A stretch of 32,130 nucleotides of DNA from Negativicutes bacterium (GCA_031292015.1 JARLHY010000176.1:1-32130), one strand, 5' to 3'; shown: positions 17,396 to 26,283, numbered from the stretch's first letter. Numbers and translations are program-made. Notes: generated by a model from the sequence alone, not told the origin.

Positions 17396-18055
17396 CTAAA
17401 ACAACGGGCTTTTAAGCTTTTTCCAGTCCCTTTGCACCCCACCGGTATCGTCGCTATCGAACGGGATGATCCGTTCGATGGTGAACTCGTGAATATAGGA
17501 GTCCTTACTGATGTTCGTGGGGTCCTTGATCATTTCACCCGCATTCTGAACATTAAAAGCCATCAGCGTACTGGTCCGGACTTTCGCGGCCGGAATCCCG
17601 TTTACGAAGACCCCCATGGTCACCGGCGAGTGATCGGCCCGGAAGTTGCGGGTCAGGTCCTTGGTGGTCGTGAAGACCATCGCCTTGGGATCGACGATCA
17701 GGGCACAGACCTCCGGGAAATACTTCTTAAAATCCTGAATCTTGATCTCCGAATCAGGCGTGATTCGCTGCATGACGACCCGCGCATCAGGATCGTTGCC
17801 GGCGTATTGCACTTCCATCTGCATGTTCAGGCTGTTGCGGGTAAAATAGTAAACATAGGCGCTGGCCTTGGCCTTGGCCGAGCCGCCGGCCTCCCAGTCG
17901 GCTTTGGTCCAAAGATGGCTGTCCCTGTCTACCACCAGCCGATAGTCGCCGTATTTGGCGGCCATGGACGCGCGGTTGTCGTCCAGATTGGCAAATGCCT
18001 GACTGGCAGATACCATAAGAAGAGCGAACACACATAAAGCAATCAGTTTTTTCAT
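17396..18055 (-). CDS. Secreted protein of unknown function
   Basis: The 219-residue protein has a clear Sec signal peptide (MKKLIALCVFALLMVSASQA, probable cut after AFA, about residue 22). I do not recognise a domain. The mature part is soluble-looking, with one cysteine (in CALIVDPKAM), repeated beta-like segments (SAYVYYFTRNSLNMQMEV, MGVFVNGIPAAKV) and a lysine-rich end. GGGAGAGG lies 7 nt before the ATG. A perfect palindrome TAAGTA-GTCT-TACTTA (18073-18088) lies just upstream. It is monocistronic, with the shared terminator just past the stop. An exported stress or envelope protein is possible but not shown. Confidence 0.82.
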   Translation of the reverse strand: MKKLIALCVFALLMVSASQAFANLDDNRASMAAKYGDYRLVVDRDSHLWTKADWEAGGSAKAKASAYVYYFTRNSLNMQMEVQYAGNDPDARVVMQRITPDSEIKIQDFKKYFPEVCALIVDPKAMVFTTTKDLTRNFRADHSPVTMGVFVNGIPAAKVRTSTLMAFNVQNAGEMIKDPTNISKDSYIHEFTIERIIPFDSDDTGGVQRDWKKLKSPLF

Positions 18056-18072
18056 TCTGCAACCTCTCCCAC

Positions 18073-18088
18073 TAAGTAGTCTTACTTA
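18073..18088. promoter_or_regulatory. Palindrome upstream of the secreted-protein gene
   Basis: TAAGTAGTCTTACTTA is a perfect 6+4+6 inverted repeat 17 nt before the start codon. It could be an operator or a 5'-UTR hairpin. No cognate regulator is recognisable. Confidence 0.35.
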
Positions 18089-18185
18089 ACTATTGCACAT
18101 TGCGGCCAATTCTCCTGCCGGTCTGCCTGTCTGCCACTCCTTTACCGGTCTGTTTATTCCTGGTGGATTAGCCTTTGGTCAATGG

Positions 18186-18211
18186 AAAAGACCGCATCTT
18201 TGCGGCCTTTT
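18186..18211 (-). terminator. Terminator after the small aromatic-rich ORF
   Basis: On the minus strand AAAAGGCCGCA pairs with TGCGGTCTTTT across loop AAGA, with one G.U wobble. The 3' arm ends in TTTT. It starts 22 nt beyond the stop of the small ORF and supports a separate minus-strand transcript there. Confidence 0.75.
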
Positions 18212-18233
18212 CGATGGTTTTTTCAGTTCACGA

Positions 18234-18446
18234 TCACCAGTAATCCGGCCCCCACCAGCGCTGCCACGGATGGTACAACTTCCAGTAGGCTTTCCAGTAG
18301 TTCTTCCAGTAGCAGTAGGGAACATCCAGTGGCGGCGGCGGAGTCACGAAGAAGGGCTGATAAAACGGCGATATCGGCGGTCCCGGCGGAAAAGGGGCCT
18401 GACGGGGAAAATAGCGGAAATCGCCGCATCGTCCATATATTATCAA
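18234..18446 (-). CDS. Small Pro/Trp/Tyr-rich protein with YWK repeats
   Basis: The 70-residue reading frame has a proline-rich middle (PFPPGPPISP, TPPPPLDVP) and an aromatic tail with four-residue periodicity, YWKN-YWKA-YWKL, ending in WWGPDYW. No family is recognised. GC at third codon positions in the aromatic half is high, as in neighbouring genes. The start is unsure: TTG at 18446 directly abuts AAAAGGAG, while ATGs in the two other frames (18437, 18429) are differently spaced; the 18429 frame gives a Leu-rich alternative peptide of 68 residues. A sigma-K-like promoter and a downstream terminator bracket it. A spore-coat-type protein is a reasonable guess, no more. Confidence 0.5.
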   Translation of the reverse strand: MIIYGRCGDFRYFPRQAPFPPGPPISPFYQPFFVTPPPPLDVPYCYWKNYWKAYWKLYHPWQRWWGPDYW

Positions 18447-18464
18447 CTCCTTTTGGCTTTTCTA

Positions 18465-18493
18465 TACTTTATGTAATCTTAGCCGACTTTGTT
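18465..18493 (-). promoter_or_regulatory. Sigma-K-like promoter of the small ORF
   Basis: The minus strand carries AACA (18490-18493) and CATAAAGTA (18465-18473) at the spacing of the late mother-cell consensus mACm-N16-CATAnnnTA. A start about 8 nt downstream leaves a short leader ending in AAAAGGAG. No sigma-A promoter is evident here. The consensus is short, so chance is possible. Confidence 0.4.
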
Positions 18494-18530
18494 CCCGGCC
18501 CCATTCTCCCTGCCGAGGCCCCGCTCCAAT

Positions 18531-18564
18531 AAAAAAAGACACGCCCGGAAGCAATGTCCGGGCG
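18531..18564 (-). terminator. Terminator after rpsI
   Basis: On the minus strand CGCCCGGA pairs with TCCGGGCG (8 bp, 7-nt loop), followed by TGTC and seven T. It closes the rplM-rpsI transcript. Confidence 0.9.
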
Positions 18565-18578
18565 CTGGGTTTGCGATA

Positions 18579-18971
18579 TTAACGTTTCGAGAACTGGGAT
18601 GCTTTACGGGCCTTTTTCAAGCCGTATTTGCGACGTTCTTTTTCCCGCGGGTCGCGGGTCAAGAGGCCGGCTTTCTTCAGACCGGGCCGATATTCGGCGT
18701 CCACCCTGAGCAAAGCGCGGGCGATGCCGTGACGGACCGCACCGGCCTGACCGGTAGGGCCGCCGCCCTCGACTTTAGCCAGTACGTCATATTTTCCGAC
18801 TGTATCGGTTACGCTGAGCGGTTGTTTGACAATCAGCTCAAGCGTTTTGAGACCGAAATACTTGTCAAGAGGGCGTCCGTTGACGACAATCTTGCCCTCG
18901 CCCGGAACCAGACGAACTCTGGCAACCGAGGTTTTTCTGCGGCCTGTGCCGTAGTAGTTAACCAATGCCAT
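18579..18971 (-). CDS. rpsI: 30S ribosomal protein S9
   Basis: The 130-residue protein has [17 protein letters not shown] near the start and the basic C-terminal tail [11 protein letters not shown] whose last residues contact P-site tRNA. Two ATGs lie close together; GGAGG is 3 nt from the first (18977) and 9 nt from the second (18971), so the second is chosen. It follows rplM by 23 nt, the universal rplM-rpsI pair. Confidence 0.97.
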   Translation of the reverse strand: MALVNYYGTGRRKTSVARVRLVPGEGKIVVNGRPLDKYFGLKTLELIVKQPLSVTDTVGKYDVLAKVEGGGPTGQAGAVRHGIARALLRVDAEYRPGLKKAGLLTRDPREKERRKYGLKKARKASQFSKR

Positions 18972-18994
18972 ATTCATGTTCCTCCTTCCGGTAA

Positions 18995-19438
18995 TTAATA
19001 ACGTACGCTGAGCTCAAACGGCTCAGGTTGCTGGGCTGCATGCGGGTGGGTCGATCCGCTGTAAACTTTGAGTTTGCGATACATCTGCCGACCCAGAGTA
19101 TTCTTCGGCAGCATGCCTTTTACAGCAATTTCCAGCACTCGTTCCGGCCGGGTTGCCAACATCTTGCCGGCGGTGACGAAGGTGGTTCCGCCGGGATAAC
19201 CGGAGTGGCGGAAGTAGGTTTTTTGGATCAATTTATTGCCTGTAAGGTGAATCTTGGCGGCGTTGATGATGATGACATGGTCGCCGGTATCGACATGGGG
19301 CGTGAATATCGCCTTGTGTTTACCGCGCAAAAGTTTTGCCGCTTCAGCAGCCAATCTGCCAAGCGTCTTGCCTTCGGCATCGATTACATACCATTTCCGC
19401 TCTATGTTGGCCGGATTAGCCATAAATGTTGTCTTCAT
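18995..19438 (-). CDS. rplM: 50S ribosomal protein L13
   Basis: The 147-residue protein begins [16 protein letters not shown] and contains [14 protein letters not shown] and [12 protein letters not shown], typical L13. The frame extends 9 codons further, but AAGGAGGG lies 8 nt before the ATG at 19438. It has its own sigma-A promoter and a leader of about 105 nt. Confidence 0.97.
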   Translation of the reverse strand: MKTTFMANPANIERKWYVIDAEGKTLGRLAAEAAKLLRGKHKAIFTPHVDTGDHVIIINAAKIHLTGNKLIQKTYFRHSGYPGGTTFVTAGKMLATRPERVLEIAVKGMLPKNTLGRQMYRKLKVYSGSTHPHAAQQPEPFELSVRY

Positions 19439-19551
19439 GCGTATATCCCTCCTTGTAGCAAGCATAAACCTGGTATCTATCCTACAACCGTGAATTCCGG
19501 GGCTAGTGGAATCATGGTCTTCGAATCAAAATAGCAAAGGGCCATAGAATC

Positions 19552-19580
19552 ATTGTAATAAATGGGGTTGTCAATGTCAA
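19552..19580 (-). promoter_or_regulatory. rplM-rpsI promoter
   Basis: The minus strand has a consensus TTGACA (19575-19580), a 17-nt spacer and TACAAT (19552-19557). The expected start is near 19545. The leader to rplM is about 105 nt, long enough for an L13-type autoregulatory leader, but I could not fold it to a known model. Confidence 0.82.
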
Positions 19581-19623
19581 GGTATTGGCCTTGCCGTAAC
19601 CATCTTTTTTTTTTGCACCAGAC

Positions 19624-20361
19624 TCAGTATAAGACCTCTTTTAAGTATAACCCTTGTGGCGGGGCGGTTATACCGGCCGCGCCGCGATCCCTGCCGGCCA
19701 GGATTTGCCCGAAATCGGCGGGGGTCAGGCGGTGAAAGCCGACATCGACCAGCGTGCCGACAAGATTGCGGACCATGTGGTAAAGAAAGCCGCTGCCCCA
19801 GAATTCACATTCTGTCATCCGGTCCTGCCGGCGGCAGGAGGCCGCAAAAATAGTCCGGACCGGACTGCGCTGGGCTCCGCCGGCGCCGCGAAAAGCGGAA
19901 AAATCGTGAGTGCCGACAATCTGCCGGACCGCGGCGTCCATGGCCGCCGTGTCCGGGACTTTAACCAGATGCCAGGCGTAGCGGCGCAAAAAGGGATCAG
20001 GCCGTTCGCTGGAATACAGACGATAGCAGTAGATCTTACTCTTGGAATCAAAGCGGGCGTGAAATTCAGGAGCCACTTCCTCGGCTGCAGTGACGACGAT
20101 GTCGTCAGGCAGCACGCCTCTGGCCGCCGCACAGATCCTGGCGGTGGGTATCGAGCCGGATGTACAGAAAGTAACCACCTGGCCATAGGCGTGAACCCCG
20201 GAGTCGGTCCGGGCCGCGCCGGCGATCTTGAGAGGATGGCCGAAGACCACTGCCAACCGCTCTTCCAGCACCTGTTGAATGGTCAGGGCGTTCAGCTGCC
20301 ACTGAAAACCGTGGTAGGCCGTGCCGTCATAAGCGACGGTCAGCTTGATATTGCGTTCCAT
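19624..20361 (-). CDS. truA: tRNA pseudouridine(38-40) synthase
   Basis: TruA isomerises uridines 38-40 in tRNA anticodon stems. The product has 245 residues. The catalytic aspartate is D53 in GAARTDSGVHAYGQV; KLTVAYDGTAYHGFQWQ at the start and FLYHMVRNLVGTLVDVG near the end are also typical. The ATG lies 22 nt inside the end of ecfT, so translation is probably coupled. No terminator is seen after it; rplM has its own promoter downstream. Confidence 0.96.
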   Translation of the reverse strand: MERNIKLTVAYDGTAYHGFQWQLNALTIQQVLEERLAVVFGHPLKIAGAARTDSGVHAYGQVVTFCTSGSIPTARICAAARGVLPDDIVVTAAEEVAPEFHARFDSKSKIYCYRLYSSERPDPFLRRYAWHLVKVPDTAAMDAAVRQIVGTHDFSAFRGAGGAQRSPVRTIFAASCRRQDRMTECEFWGSGFLYHMVRNLVGTLVDVGFHRLTPADFGQILAGRDRGAAGITAPPQGLYLKEVLY

Positions 20362-21149
20362 CTCAGTACACCCAATACGGCCGTCAAGGCCAAAATTGCC
20401 GCAGCCGCCGCCAAATCCCGCGGCGAAAAATGCAGTTCTTTCATCCGGGTACGGTTTTCACCGCCCCGGTAACAGCGGGCTTCCATCGCCACCGCCAGTT
20501 CGTCCGCCCGGCGAAAAGCACTGATGAACAATGGCACTAAAAGGGGCACCATGCTTTTCGCCCGCCGGAGGATGTTCCCCTGGGCAAAATCGGCCCCCCG
20601 GGCCATCTGGGCTTTCATGATCCGGTCGGTTTCTTCCAGCAGGGTGGGAATGAACCGCAGGGCAATGGTCATCATCATCGCCAATTCGTGGGCCGGCAGG
20701 CCGATCCGCCGGAAAGGCTTCAGCAGCCGTTCGATGCCGTCGGTCAACACGATGGGCGAGGTGGTGAATGTCAGCAGAGAGGACATCACGATCAGGAAAA
20801 CCAGCCGAAACGTCATCAGCGCGCCCTGGCGGATACCCTCGGCGGTTATGGTCAGCGGCCCGACACGATACAGTACGGTGCCGGGAGTCGAGAACAGATG
20901 GATGAGCATTGTCAGGACGATAATGACCCACAGCGGCCGCAGCGACCGGAAAACCATCCGCGGCGGAATCCGCGCGGTGGCGATGGCCAAGACGGCGTAC
21001 AGGCAGAGGACCCCGTATGCCGGGTAGCTTTCCGCCAGAAATATGCTGCCGATGAAAATGAGGGTGCCAAGCAGTTTGGTGCGGGGGTCGAGGCGATGGA
21101 CAAAAGAAGAACCCGGGAAGTATTGGCCAAGAATGATGTCAGTCAGCAT
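20340..21149 (-). CDS. ecfT: ECF transporter transmembrane protein EcfT
   Basis: This is the shared membrane scaffold of group II energy-coupling-factor vitamin transporters, joining the ATPases to exchangeable S components. The product has 269 residues and about five to six hydrophobic helices. The two cytoplasmic coupling motifs are recognisable: KAQMARGADF and AVAMEARCYRGG, containing the Ala-Arg signatures that dock into the ATPases. The ATG overlaps ecfA2 by 7 nt. No S component is encoded nearby, as expected for the general-purpose module. Confidence 0.94.
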   Translation of the reverse strand: MLTDIILGQYFPGSSFVHRLDPRTKLLGTLIFIGSIFLAESYPAYGVLCLYAVLAIATARIPPRMVFRSLRPLWVIIVLTMLIHLFSTPGTVLYRVGPLTITAEGIRQGALMTFRLVFLIVMSSLLTFTTSPIVLTDGIERLLKPFRRIGLPAHELAMMMTIALRFIPTLLEETDRIMKAQMARGADFAQGNILRRAKSMVPLLVPLFISAFRRADELAVAMEARCYRGGENRTRMKELHFSPRDLAAAAAILALTAVLGVLRWNAISS

Positions 21150-22009
21150 GATTTTTTCCTCCCCAGCGCCGCCAGAATCGCCTGGGCGGCGTCGTCCGCG
21201 GTCAGTGCCGAGGCATCCACCGCGAGTCCCCGCTGGTTCAGGCGCTGGAGGAGCAGGCTGATATTCGGCGCATCAACCCCGGCGGCGATGAGCTTTTCCC
21301 TGCTCTGGCCGAAGACCTCGCGGGGCGAGCCGTCCAGGCTGATGCCGCCGCTGTGGAGGACTACCAGGCGCTTTACCAGCCGGGCGATTTCCTCCATGCT
21401 GTGCGATATCAGAATCACCGTAATTCCTGCGGTTTCATGAAGTTTCACAATCTCGGCGAAAATCTCGTCCCTGCCGCGGGGATCAAGTCCGGCCGAAGGT
21501 TCATCCAGTATCAGGTACTCCGGTTCCAGGGCAATCACTCCGGCTATGGCCACCCGCCTCATCTGGCCGCCGCTGAGGCGAAAAGGCGACCGTTTGGCGA
21601 ATTCTTCGTGGTCCAGGCCGACAAAGGCCAGGGCCCGGCTAACCCGGCGCTCCACCTCAGCCGGTTCGAGCCCCAGGTTGCGCGGCCCGAAGGCAACGTC
21701 ATCATATACCGTTTCTTCAAACAGCTGATGCTCGGGATACTGAAAAACCATGCCGACCTTCCGCTTGGCCTGGCGAACAGCGTTGCCTTTGCCGCCAAGG
21801 TCGACGCCGTCGACGGTCACCGTCCCCCGGGTCGGCTTTAAGAGACCGTTCATATGCTGAACCAGGGTCGATTTGCCTGAGCCGGTATGGCCGATAATGC
21901 CGACGAATTCTCCGCTTTGGATTGTAAGGTTTATATTTTCCAGGGCCACCCTCTGGTAGGGCGTGCTTGGCATATAGATATAGCTGACGTCACGCAGGAC
22001 TATGGACAT
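21143..22009 (-). CDS. ecfA2: ECF transporter ATPase EcfA2
   Basis: The 288-residue ABC ATPase has Walker A GHTGSGKST (40-48), Q-loop VFQYPEHQLFEETV, signature RLSGGQMRR (144-152), Walker B YLILDEPSAGLD and H-loop ISHSMEE. The Q-loop 'YPEHQLF' is the EcfA2 type. The open frame reaches 22081, but the sequence before MSIVLRDVSY is antisense-like to ecfA1, so ATG 22009 is used; it overlaps the ecfA1 stop by 10 nt. EcfA1 and EcfA2 form a heterodimer driving EcfT. Confidence 0.95.
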   Translation of the reverse strand: MSIVLRDVSYIYMPSTPYQRVALENINLTIQSGEFVGIIGHTGSGKSTLVQHMNGLLKPTRGTVTVDGVDLGGKGNAVRQAKRKVGMVFQYPEHQLFEETVYDDVAFGPRNLGLEPAEVERRVSRALAFVGLDHEEFAKRSPFRLSGGQMRRVAIAGVIALEPEYLILDEPSAGLDPRGRDEIFAEIVKLHETAGITVILISHSMEEIARLVKRLVVLHSGGISLDGSPREVFGQSREKLIAAGVDAPNISLLLQRLNQRGLAVDASALTADDAAQAILAALGRKKSC

Positions 22010-22836
22010 AGAATCACCGCCAGCTGTTCGTCGGTAATGATATCCGGGGCAATGTCCAGGCCTGCTTCGCGCAGCCGGCAAGACACCTCAGCGGCCAGCG
22101 GCGCATCCAGCCCCAGCTCTTTCAACCGATCAACCTGGCTGAAAACCTGGGCCGGCGCTCCGGCAAAAGCCACTTTGCCGCCGTCCAGGACAACGACCCG
22201 GTCGGCGTTCACCGCTTCTTCCATAAAGTGGGTAATATAGACGATGGTAATCCCTTGCTCCTTGTTGAGGCGCTTCACGGTGGTCAGCACTTCGCGGCGC
22301 CCGAGGGGATCAAGCATCGCCGTCGGTTCGTCCAGCACCAGGCACTCCGGTCGCATGGCCAGAACCCCGGCGATAGCAATGCGCTGTTTTTGCCCGCCGG
22401 ACAAAAGATGGGGCGCGTGCTCACGGTAGTCGGTCATCCCGACCATTTTCAGAGCATCTTCCACCCTTTTCCGGATTTCGGCCGGCGCCACGCCGAGATT
22501 TTCCGGTCCGAAGGCCACGTCTTCCTCGACGATGGCGGCTACAATCTGGTTGTCGGGATTTTGAAAAACCATGCCCACCTTCTGGCGAATCGGCCAGACG
22601 TTGTCGGGCTCAAGCGTACTGAAGCCGGCTATAATGCAATCGCCACCGGTCGGGACAAGCAGTGCGTTGAAATGCTTGGCCAGAGTCGACTTTCCTGAAC
22701 CGTTGGCCCCGATGATGGCGACGAATTCCCCGGGGGCCACCGTAATATCTATACTGTCAAGCGCCACAATCTCCCCGCCGTCAGGGCCGGGGTAAGCGTG
22801 GCACAACTTTTCCGTCCTAATGACTGCTTCCAACAT
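22000..22836 (-). CDS. ecfA1: ECF transporter ATPase EcfA1
   Basis: The 278-residue ABC ATPase has Walker A GANGSGKST (43-51), Q-loop VFQNPDNQIVA (the EcfA1 form), signature LLSGGQKQR (144-152), Walker B CLVLDEPTAMLD and H-loop THFMEEA. GGGGG lies about 5-7 nt before the ATG. It is first in ecfA1-ecfA2-ecfT-truA. The 234-nt gap to rplQ holds a terminator but no clear promoter, so expression by readthrough from the alpha operon or from an unseen promoter is left open. Confidence 0.95.
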   Translation of the reverse strand: MLEAVIRTEKLCHAYPGPDGGEIVALDSIDITVAPGEFVAIIGANGSGKSTLAKHFNALLVPTGGDCIIAGFSTLEPDNVWPIRQKVGMVFQNPDNQIVAAIVEEDVAFGPENLGVAPAEIRKRVEDALKMVGMTDYREHAPHLLSGGQKQRIAIAGVLAMRPECLVLDEPTAMLDPLGRREVLTTVKRLNKEQGITIVYITHFMEEAVNADRVVVLDGGKVAFAGAPAQVFSQVDRLKELGLDAPLAAEVSCRLREAGLDIAPDIITDEQLAVILCP

Positions 22837-23012
22837 CTAGACCCCCTCATTGCCACGGACCTTCACCAGCGCACAAAAGAGGACTTGGCTCCCGGCCAGT
22901 CCCGATACGCGCAGGCGAACAGCTTCATCGCCGTTCCGCTTTTCCCTGCACTGCAGGTCAAGCGGAGGACGATAAGGGCGACCTCCCGGCCGCCCCGCGC
23001 AACTTCTGCCAT

Positions 23013-23059
23013 AAAAATGAAAACCAGGCGACTAGAGCGATGTGTCTTTTGTCACCTGG
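23013..23059 (-). terminator. Probable terminator of the alpha operon after rplQ
   Basis: On the minus strand CCAGGTGAC pairs with GTCGCCTGG (one G.U), with an 18-nt loop, followed by TTTTCATTTTT. The loop is long and the T-tract broken, so leakage into ecfA1 is plausible. The remaining gap to ecfA1 (22837-23012) shows no recognisable feature. Confidence 0.7.
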
Positions 23060-23070
23060 GCCTGCAAACC

Positions 23071-23409
23071 TTAGACTAATTCCAGGATAGCCATCGGTGC
23101 AGCATCGCCGCGGCGCGGTCCCAACTTCAAAATCCGGGTGTAGCCGCCCTGGCGGTCTTGGTATTTCGCAGCAACTTCATCGAACAGTTTCTTGGTGACT
23201 TCTTCGTCCATCAGGTATGACAGGACCTGGCGGCGAGCATGCAAGTCGCCCCGCTTGGCCAGGGTAATCATCTTAGCGGCTAAAGTCGTGATTTCCTTTG
23301 CTTTTGCCTCCGTAGTCTCAATACGCCCATGGGCAAAGAAGGAAGTCAAAATACTGCGAAAAAGTGCTTTACGGGCACTGCTGTCGCGTCCTAGTTTACG
23401 GTAAAACAT
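23071..23409 (-). CDS. rplQ: 50S ribosomal protein L17
   Basis: The 112-residue protein starts [19 protein letters not shown] with [12 protein letters not shown] following, diagnostic of L17. It is the usual gene after rpoA, 17 nt downstream. It is the short Firmicutes form without the C-terminal extension of some proteobacteria. Confidence 0.97.
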   Translation of the reverse strand: MFYRKLGRDSSARKALFRSILTSFFAHGRIETTEAKAKEITTLAAKMITLAKRGDLHARRQVLSYLMDEEVTKKLFDEVAAKYQDRQGGYTRILKLGPRRGDAAPMAILELV

Positions 23410-23426
23410 AATTCCCCTTCCCTCCT

Positions 23427-24386
23427 TTAATCCTCGTTTTCGGCCAGTGACAAGCCAAGTTCAGCCAGTTTCTTTTTCACTTCATCCAATGATTTTCGGC
23501 CCAGGTTGCGAACCTTCATCATATCTTCTTCGGTTTTTTGCACCAGTTCAGCGACGGTGTTGATACCGGCCCGTTTCAGGCAGTTGTAGGAACGTACCGA
23601 CAGTTCCAGATCCTCGATGGTCATCTCCATCGTCTTGGTGCCTGCTTCTTCCGCCGATTCGGTGAATAAGCCTTCGCCATTTTCGTCTTCCAGGCCGCTG
23701 CCGGCGATGTTCTGGAAGAGTTTCAGGTGCTGCACCATGACCGAGGCGGCTTTCGACACGGCCTCTTCAGGCCGGATGCTGCCGTCGGTCCAGACCTCCA
23801 GGGTAAGCTTGTCATAGTCGGTGACATTGCCGACCCGGGTATCGGTGACGCTGTAGTTGACCCGGAGGATCGGCGTGAAGATGGAGTCGATGGGAATAAC
23901 GCCAATAACATGGTCCGGTTTCTTGTTTTTGTCGGCAGGCACGTAGCCCTTGCCTCGCTCAACGGTAATCTCCATCCGCAGCGAACCGCTGGCATCCAGG
24001 GTCGCGATATGCAGGTCGGGGTTCAAGACCTCGACATCCGGGTCGGTGACGATATCGCCAGCCTTGACCTCGCCTTCACCCTGGGCCTCGATCCTCACAA
24101 CCCGGGGTTCATCGCCATACAGTTTCAGATAGAGTTCCTTGAGATTTAAAATAATATCGGTAACGTCCTCGCGCACCCCGGGAATGGTGGAAAACTCATG
24201 AAGGACGCCGTCGATTTTAACCGAGGTTACCGCCGCACCCGCCAGAGACGACAACAGTATCCGGCGCAGGCTGTTGCCTAAAGTGATGCCATAGCCCCGC
24301 TCCAGCGGCTCGCAGGCGAACTTGCCGTAACGATTGTCGTCGCTGATTTCAACTATTTCGATCTTCGGCTTTTCGATCTCGATCAT
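23427..24386 (-). CDS. rpoA: RNA polymerase subunit alpha
   Basis: The 319-residue protein has an N-terminal assembly domain (about 1-230, with [17 protein letters not shown]) that dimerises and binds beta/beta'. An acidic linker around [14 protein letters not shown] leads to the C-terminal domain ([20 protein letters not shown] ... [12 protein letters not shown]) that contacts UP elements and activators. AGGAGGG lies about 9-10 nt before the ATG. Confidence 0.98.
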   Translation of the reverse strand: MIEIEKPKIEIVEISDDNRYGKFACEPLERGYGITLGNSLRRILLSSLAGAAVTSVKIDGVLHEFSTIPGVREDVTDIILNLKELYLKLYGDEPRVVRIEAQGEGEVKAGDIVTDPDVEVLNPDLHIATLDASGSLRMEITVERGKGYVPADKNKKPDHVIGVIPIDSIFTPILRVNYSVTDTRVGNVTDYDKLTLEVWTDGSIRPEEAVSKAASVMVQHLKLFQNIAGSGLEDENGEGLFTESAEEAGTKTMEMTIEDLELSVRSYNCLKRAGINTVAELVQKTEEDMMKVRNLGRKSLDEVKKKLAELGLSLAENED

Positions 24387-24443
24387 CCGGAAAAACCCTC
24401 CTCTTTGCGTAAAAGTTACGCCGCATCCATTGTTGAGGGCAGA

Positions 24444-25076
24444 TTAACGGGAGTACAATTCAACAATGAAGTGTTCCTGGACAGGAATGTCGATTTCCTC
24501 CCGGGTTGGGTAACGAGTAACCTTGCCGACAGCATCCGCTGCGGACAGTTCAAGCCAGGCCGGCACCGTTTTGGTGGCAAGGCCTTCAATAATTTCTTTT
24601 ATGATCGGCGAATCTTTGCTACCTTCCTTGACGGCAACCACGTTGTCCGGTTTGACCAAAAAGGACGGAATATCGACCCGATGGCCGTTCACCGTGAAAT
24701 GACCATGGCGGATGAGCTGCCTGGCCTGGGTGCGGCTTTCGGCGAATCCCAGCCGATAGACAACGTTATCCAGCCTTCTTTCCAGCAGAACCAGCAGGTT
24801 TTCACCGGTTATGCCCTTCTGGCGGTCGGCTTTTTCGAAATAAGTGCGGAACTGACGTTCCAAAATACCATAAATACGACGAGCCTTCTGCTTTTCCCGC
24901 AGCTGAATGCCGTATTCGGAAACCTTCTTACGGGTCTGTCCCTGCCCATGCTGGCCAGGTGCATAGCCCCGGCGGGTGAAGGCGCATTTATCGCTATAGC
25001 ATTTATCGCCTTTGAGGTATAGTTTTGCACCCTCGCGGCGGCATTGTCTGCAAACCGCTCCAATATATCTCGCCAT
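24444..25076 (-). CDS. rpsD: 30S ribosomal protein S4
   Basis: The 210-residue protein is the zinc-binding form, with C9, C12, C26 and C31. The S4 RNA-binding domain is at [18 protein letters not shown]4 starts 30S assembly and in many bacteria represses its own operon. Its place between rpsK and rpoA is typical of clostridia and relatives; in Bacillus subtilis rpsD lies elsewhere. Confidence 0.97.
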   Translation of the reverse strand: MARYIGAVCRQCRREGAKLYLKGDKCYSDKCAFTRRGYAPGQHGQGQTRKKVSEYGIQLREKQKARRIYGILERQFRTYFEKADRQKGITGENLLVLLERRLDNVVYRLGFAESRTQARQLIRHGHFTVNGHRVDIPSFLVKPDNVVAVKEGSKDSPIIKEIIEGLATKTVPAWLELSAADAVGKVTRYPTREEIDIPVQEHFIVELYSR

Positions 25077-25106
25077 TCTTGTCTAACACCTCCCGAAAAT
25101 CCTTTG

Positions 25107-25499
25107 TTATACTCTTCTGCGCTTGGGCGGACGGCAACCGTTATGAGGAATGGGGGTAACATCCTTGATCAGGTTGACTTCCAGGCCGGCGGCCTGCAGT
25201 GACCGGATGGCCGCTTCCCGACCGGCGCCGGGACCCTTGACATAAACTTCGATGGATCTCATGCCGTGCTCCATAGCGGCTTTGGCTGCTTGTTCCGCTG
25301 CCATTTGCGCCGCAAAGGGGGTGCTTTTACGCGAACCCTTAAATCCCATTCCCCCGGCACTGGCCCAGGAAATAGCATTGCCTTTGGTGTCGGTGATGGT
25401 CACGATGGTATTGTTGAAGGTAGAGCGAATATGGGCTACGCCATACTCGATATTTTTGCGTTCCTTGCGTTTGGTTCTGACAACTCTCTTGGCTACCAA
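25107..25499 (-). CDS. rpsK: 30S ribosomal protein S11
   Basis: The 130-residue protein has the S11 signature [18 protein letters not shown], a [14 protein letters not shown] segment ([15 protein letters not shown]) and the C-terminal [18 protein letters not shown]. It lies on the 30S platform at the mRNA exit. It follows rpsM by 14 nt. Confidence 0.97.
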   Translation of the reverse strand: MVAKRVVRTKRKERKNIEYGVAHIRSTFNNTIVTITDTKGNAISWASAGGMGFKGSRKSTPFAAQMAAEQAAKAAMEHGMRSIEVYVKGPGAGREAAIRSLQAAGLEVNLIKDVTPIPHNGCRPPKRRRV

Positions 25500-25513
25500 C
25501 CTTATCCCTCCCC

Positions 25514-25888
25514 TTACTTAGCTTTCCGTCTTACGCCGACTGTCTTCTTGGGCCCTTTGCGCGTACGGGCGTTGGTCTTGGTCCGTTGTCCCCGAACCGG
25601 CAGACCCACCCGGTGCCGCTTGCCGCGATACGACCCAATTTCAATCAGACGTTTGATGTTAAGTGACTCTTCCCGGCGAAGGTCCCCTTCGACCTTGTAG
25701 TTCTTGTCAATGGTTTCCCTGAGCCTCGAAATCTCTTCCTCGGTTAGGTCGCGGACCCTTGTGTCAGGATTGATTCCGGTAGTAGCCAGGATCTCTTTGG
25801 AAAAAGTCAATCCGATGCCGAAGATGTATGTCAAAGCGATTTCGATCCGTTTGTCCCGAGGTAAGTCTACTCCAGCAATACGAGCCAT
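25514..25888 (-). CDS. rpsM: 30S ribosomal protein S13
   Basis: The 124-residue protein begins [20 protein letters not shown] and has the C-terminal basic tail that touches P-site tRNA ([17 protein letters not shown]). The rpmJ stop is fused to its ribosome site (TAGGAGG), 10 nt before the ATG. Confidence 0.97.
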   Translation of the reverse strand: MARIAGVDLPRDKRIEIALTYIFGIGLTFSKEILATTGINPDTRVRDLTEEEISRLRETIDKNYKVEGDLRREESLNIKRLIEIGSYRGKRHRVGLPVRGQRTKTNARTRKGPKKTVGVRRKAK

Positions 25889-25902
25889 TTAGCATGCACC
25901 TC

Positions 25903-26028
<126 letters not shown>

Positions 26029-26038
26029 TTAATCCCTA

Positions 26039-26257
26039 CTATTTAAAGCGGTAGGTAATGCGGCCACGCTTCAGATCATAAGGCGTGAGTTCAACCGTTA
26101 CCCTATCACCAGGCAGAATTCGGATAAAATTCATCCGAATTTTACCGGAAATATGCGCCATAACGATATGCCCGTTTTCTAGTTTCACCTGGAACATCGC
26201 GTTAGGCAACGCCTCGACGACTGTACCTTCAACCTCAATTACGTCTTGTTTGGACAT
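26039..26257 (-). CDS. infA: Translation initiation factor IF-1
   Basis: The 72-residue OB-fold protein begins [19 protein letters not shown] and ends [13 protein letters not shown]. It occupies the A site during initiation. The frame runs 9 codons further upstream, but GAGGAGGGGG is located there, just before ATG 26257, which gives the standard length. Confidence 0.97.
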   Translation of the reverse strand: MSKQDVIEVEGTVVEALPNAMFQVKLENGHIVMAHISGKIRMNFIRILPGDRVTVELTPYDLKRGRITYRFK

Positions 26258-26283
26258 GAGTCCCCCTCCTCGTCCGCATCTCA

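Noticed and set aside
16567..17400. Truncated class A PBP pseudogene
   Set aside because: A strong terminator follows the stop within 60 nt and no transpeptidase remnant (SxxK, SxN, KTG) lies downstream; the gene is complete.
18182..18532. Serine-rich plus-strand frame of 116 codons
   Set aside because: The Ser run is the antisense of repeated TACTGGAAG units in the minus-strand small ORF; flanking terminators fit minus-strand transcription.
22864..23012. 49-codon minus-strand frame (MAEVARGGREVALIVL...) between rplQ and ecfA1
   Set aside because: Its ATG emerges directly from the terminator T-run with no ribosome site, and the peptide resembles nothing known. Probably chance.
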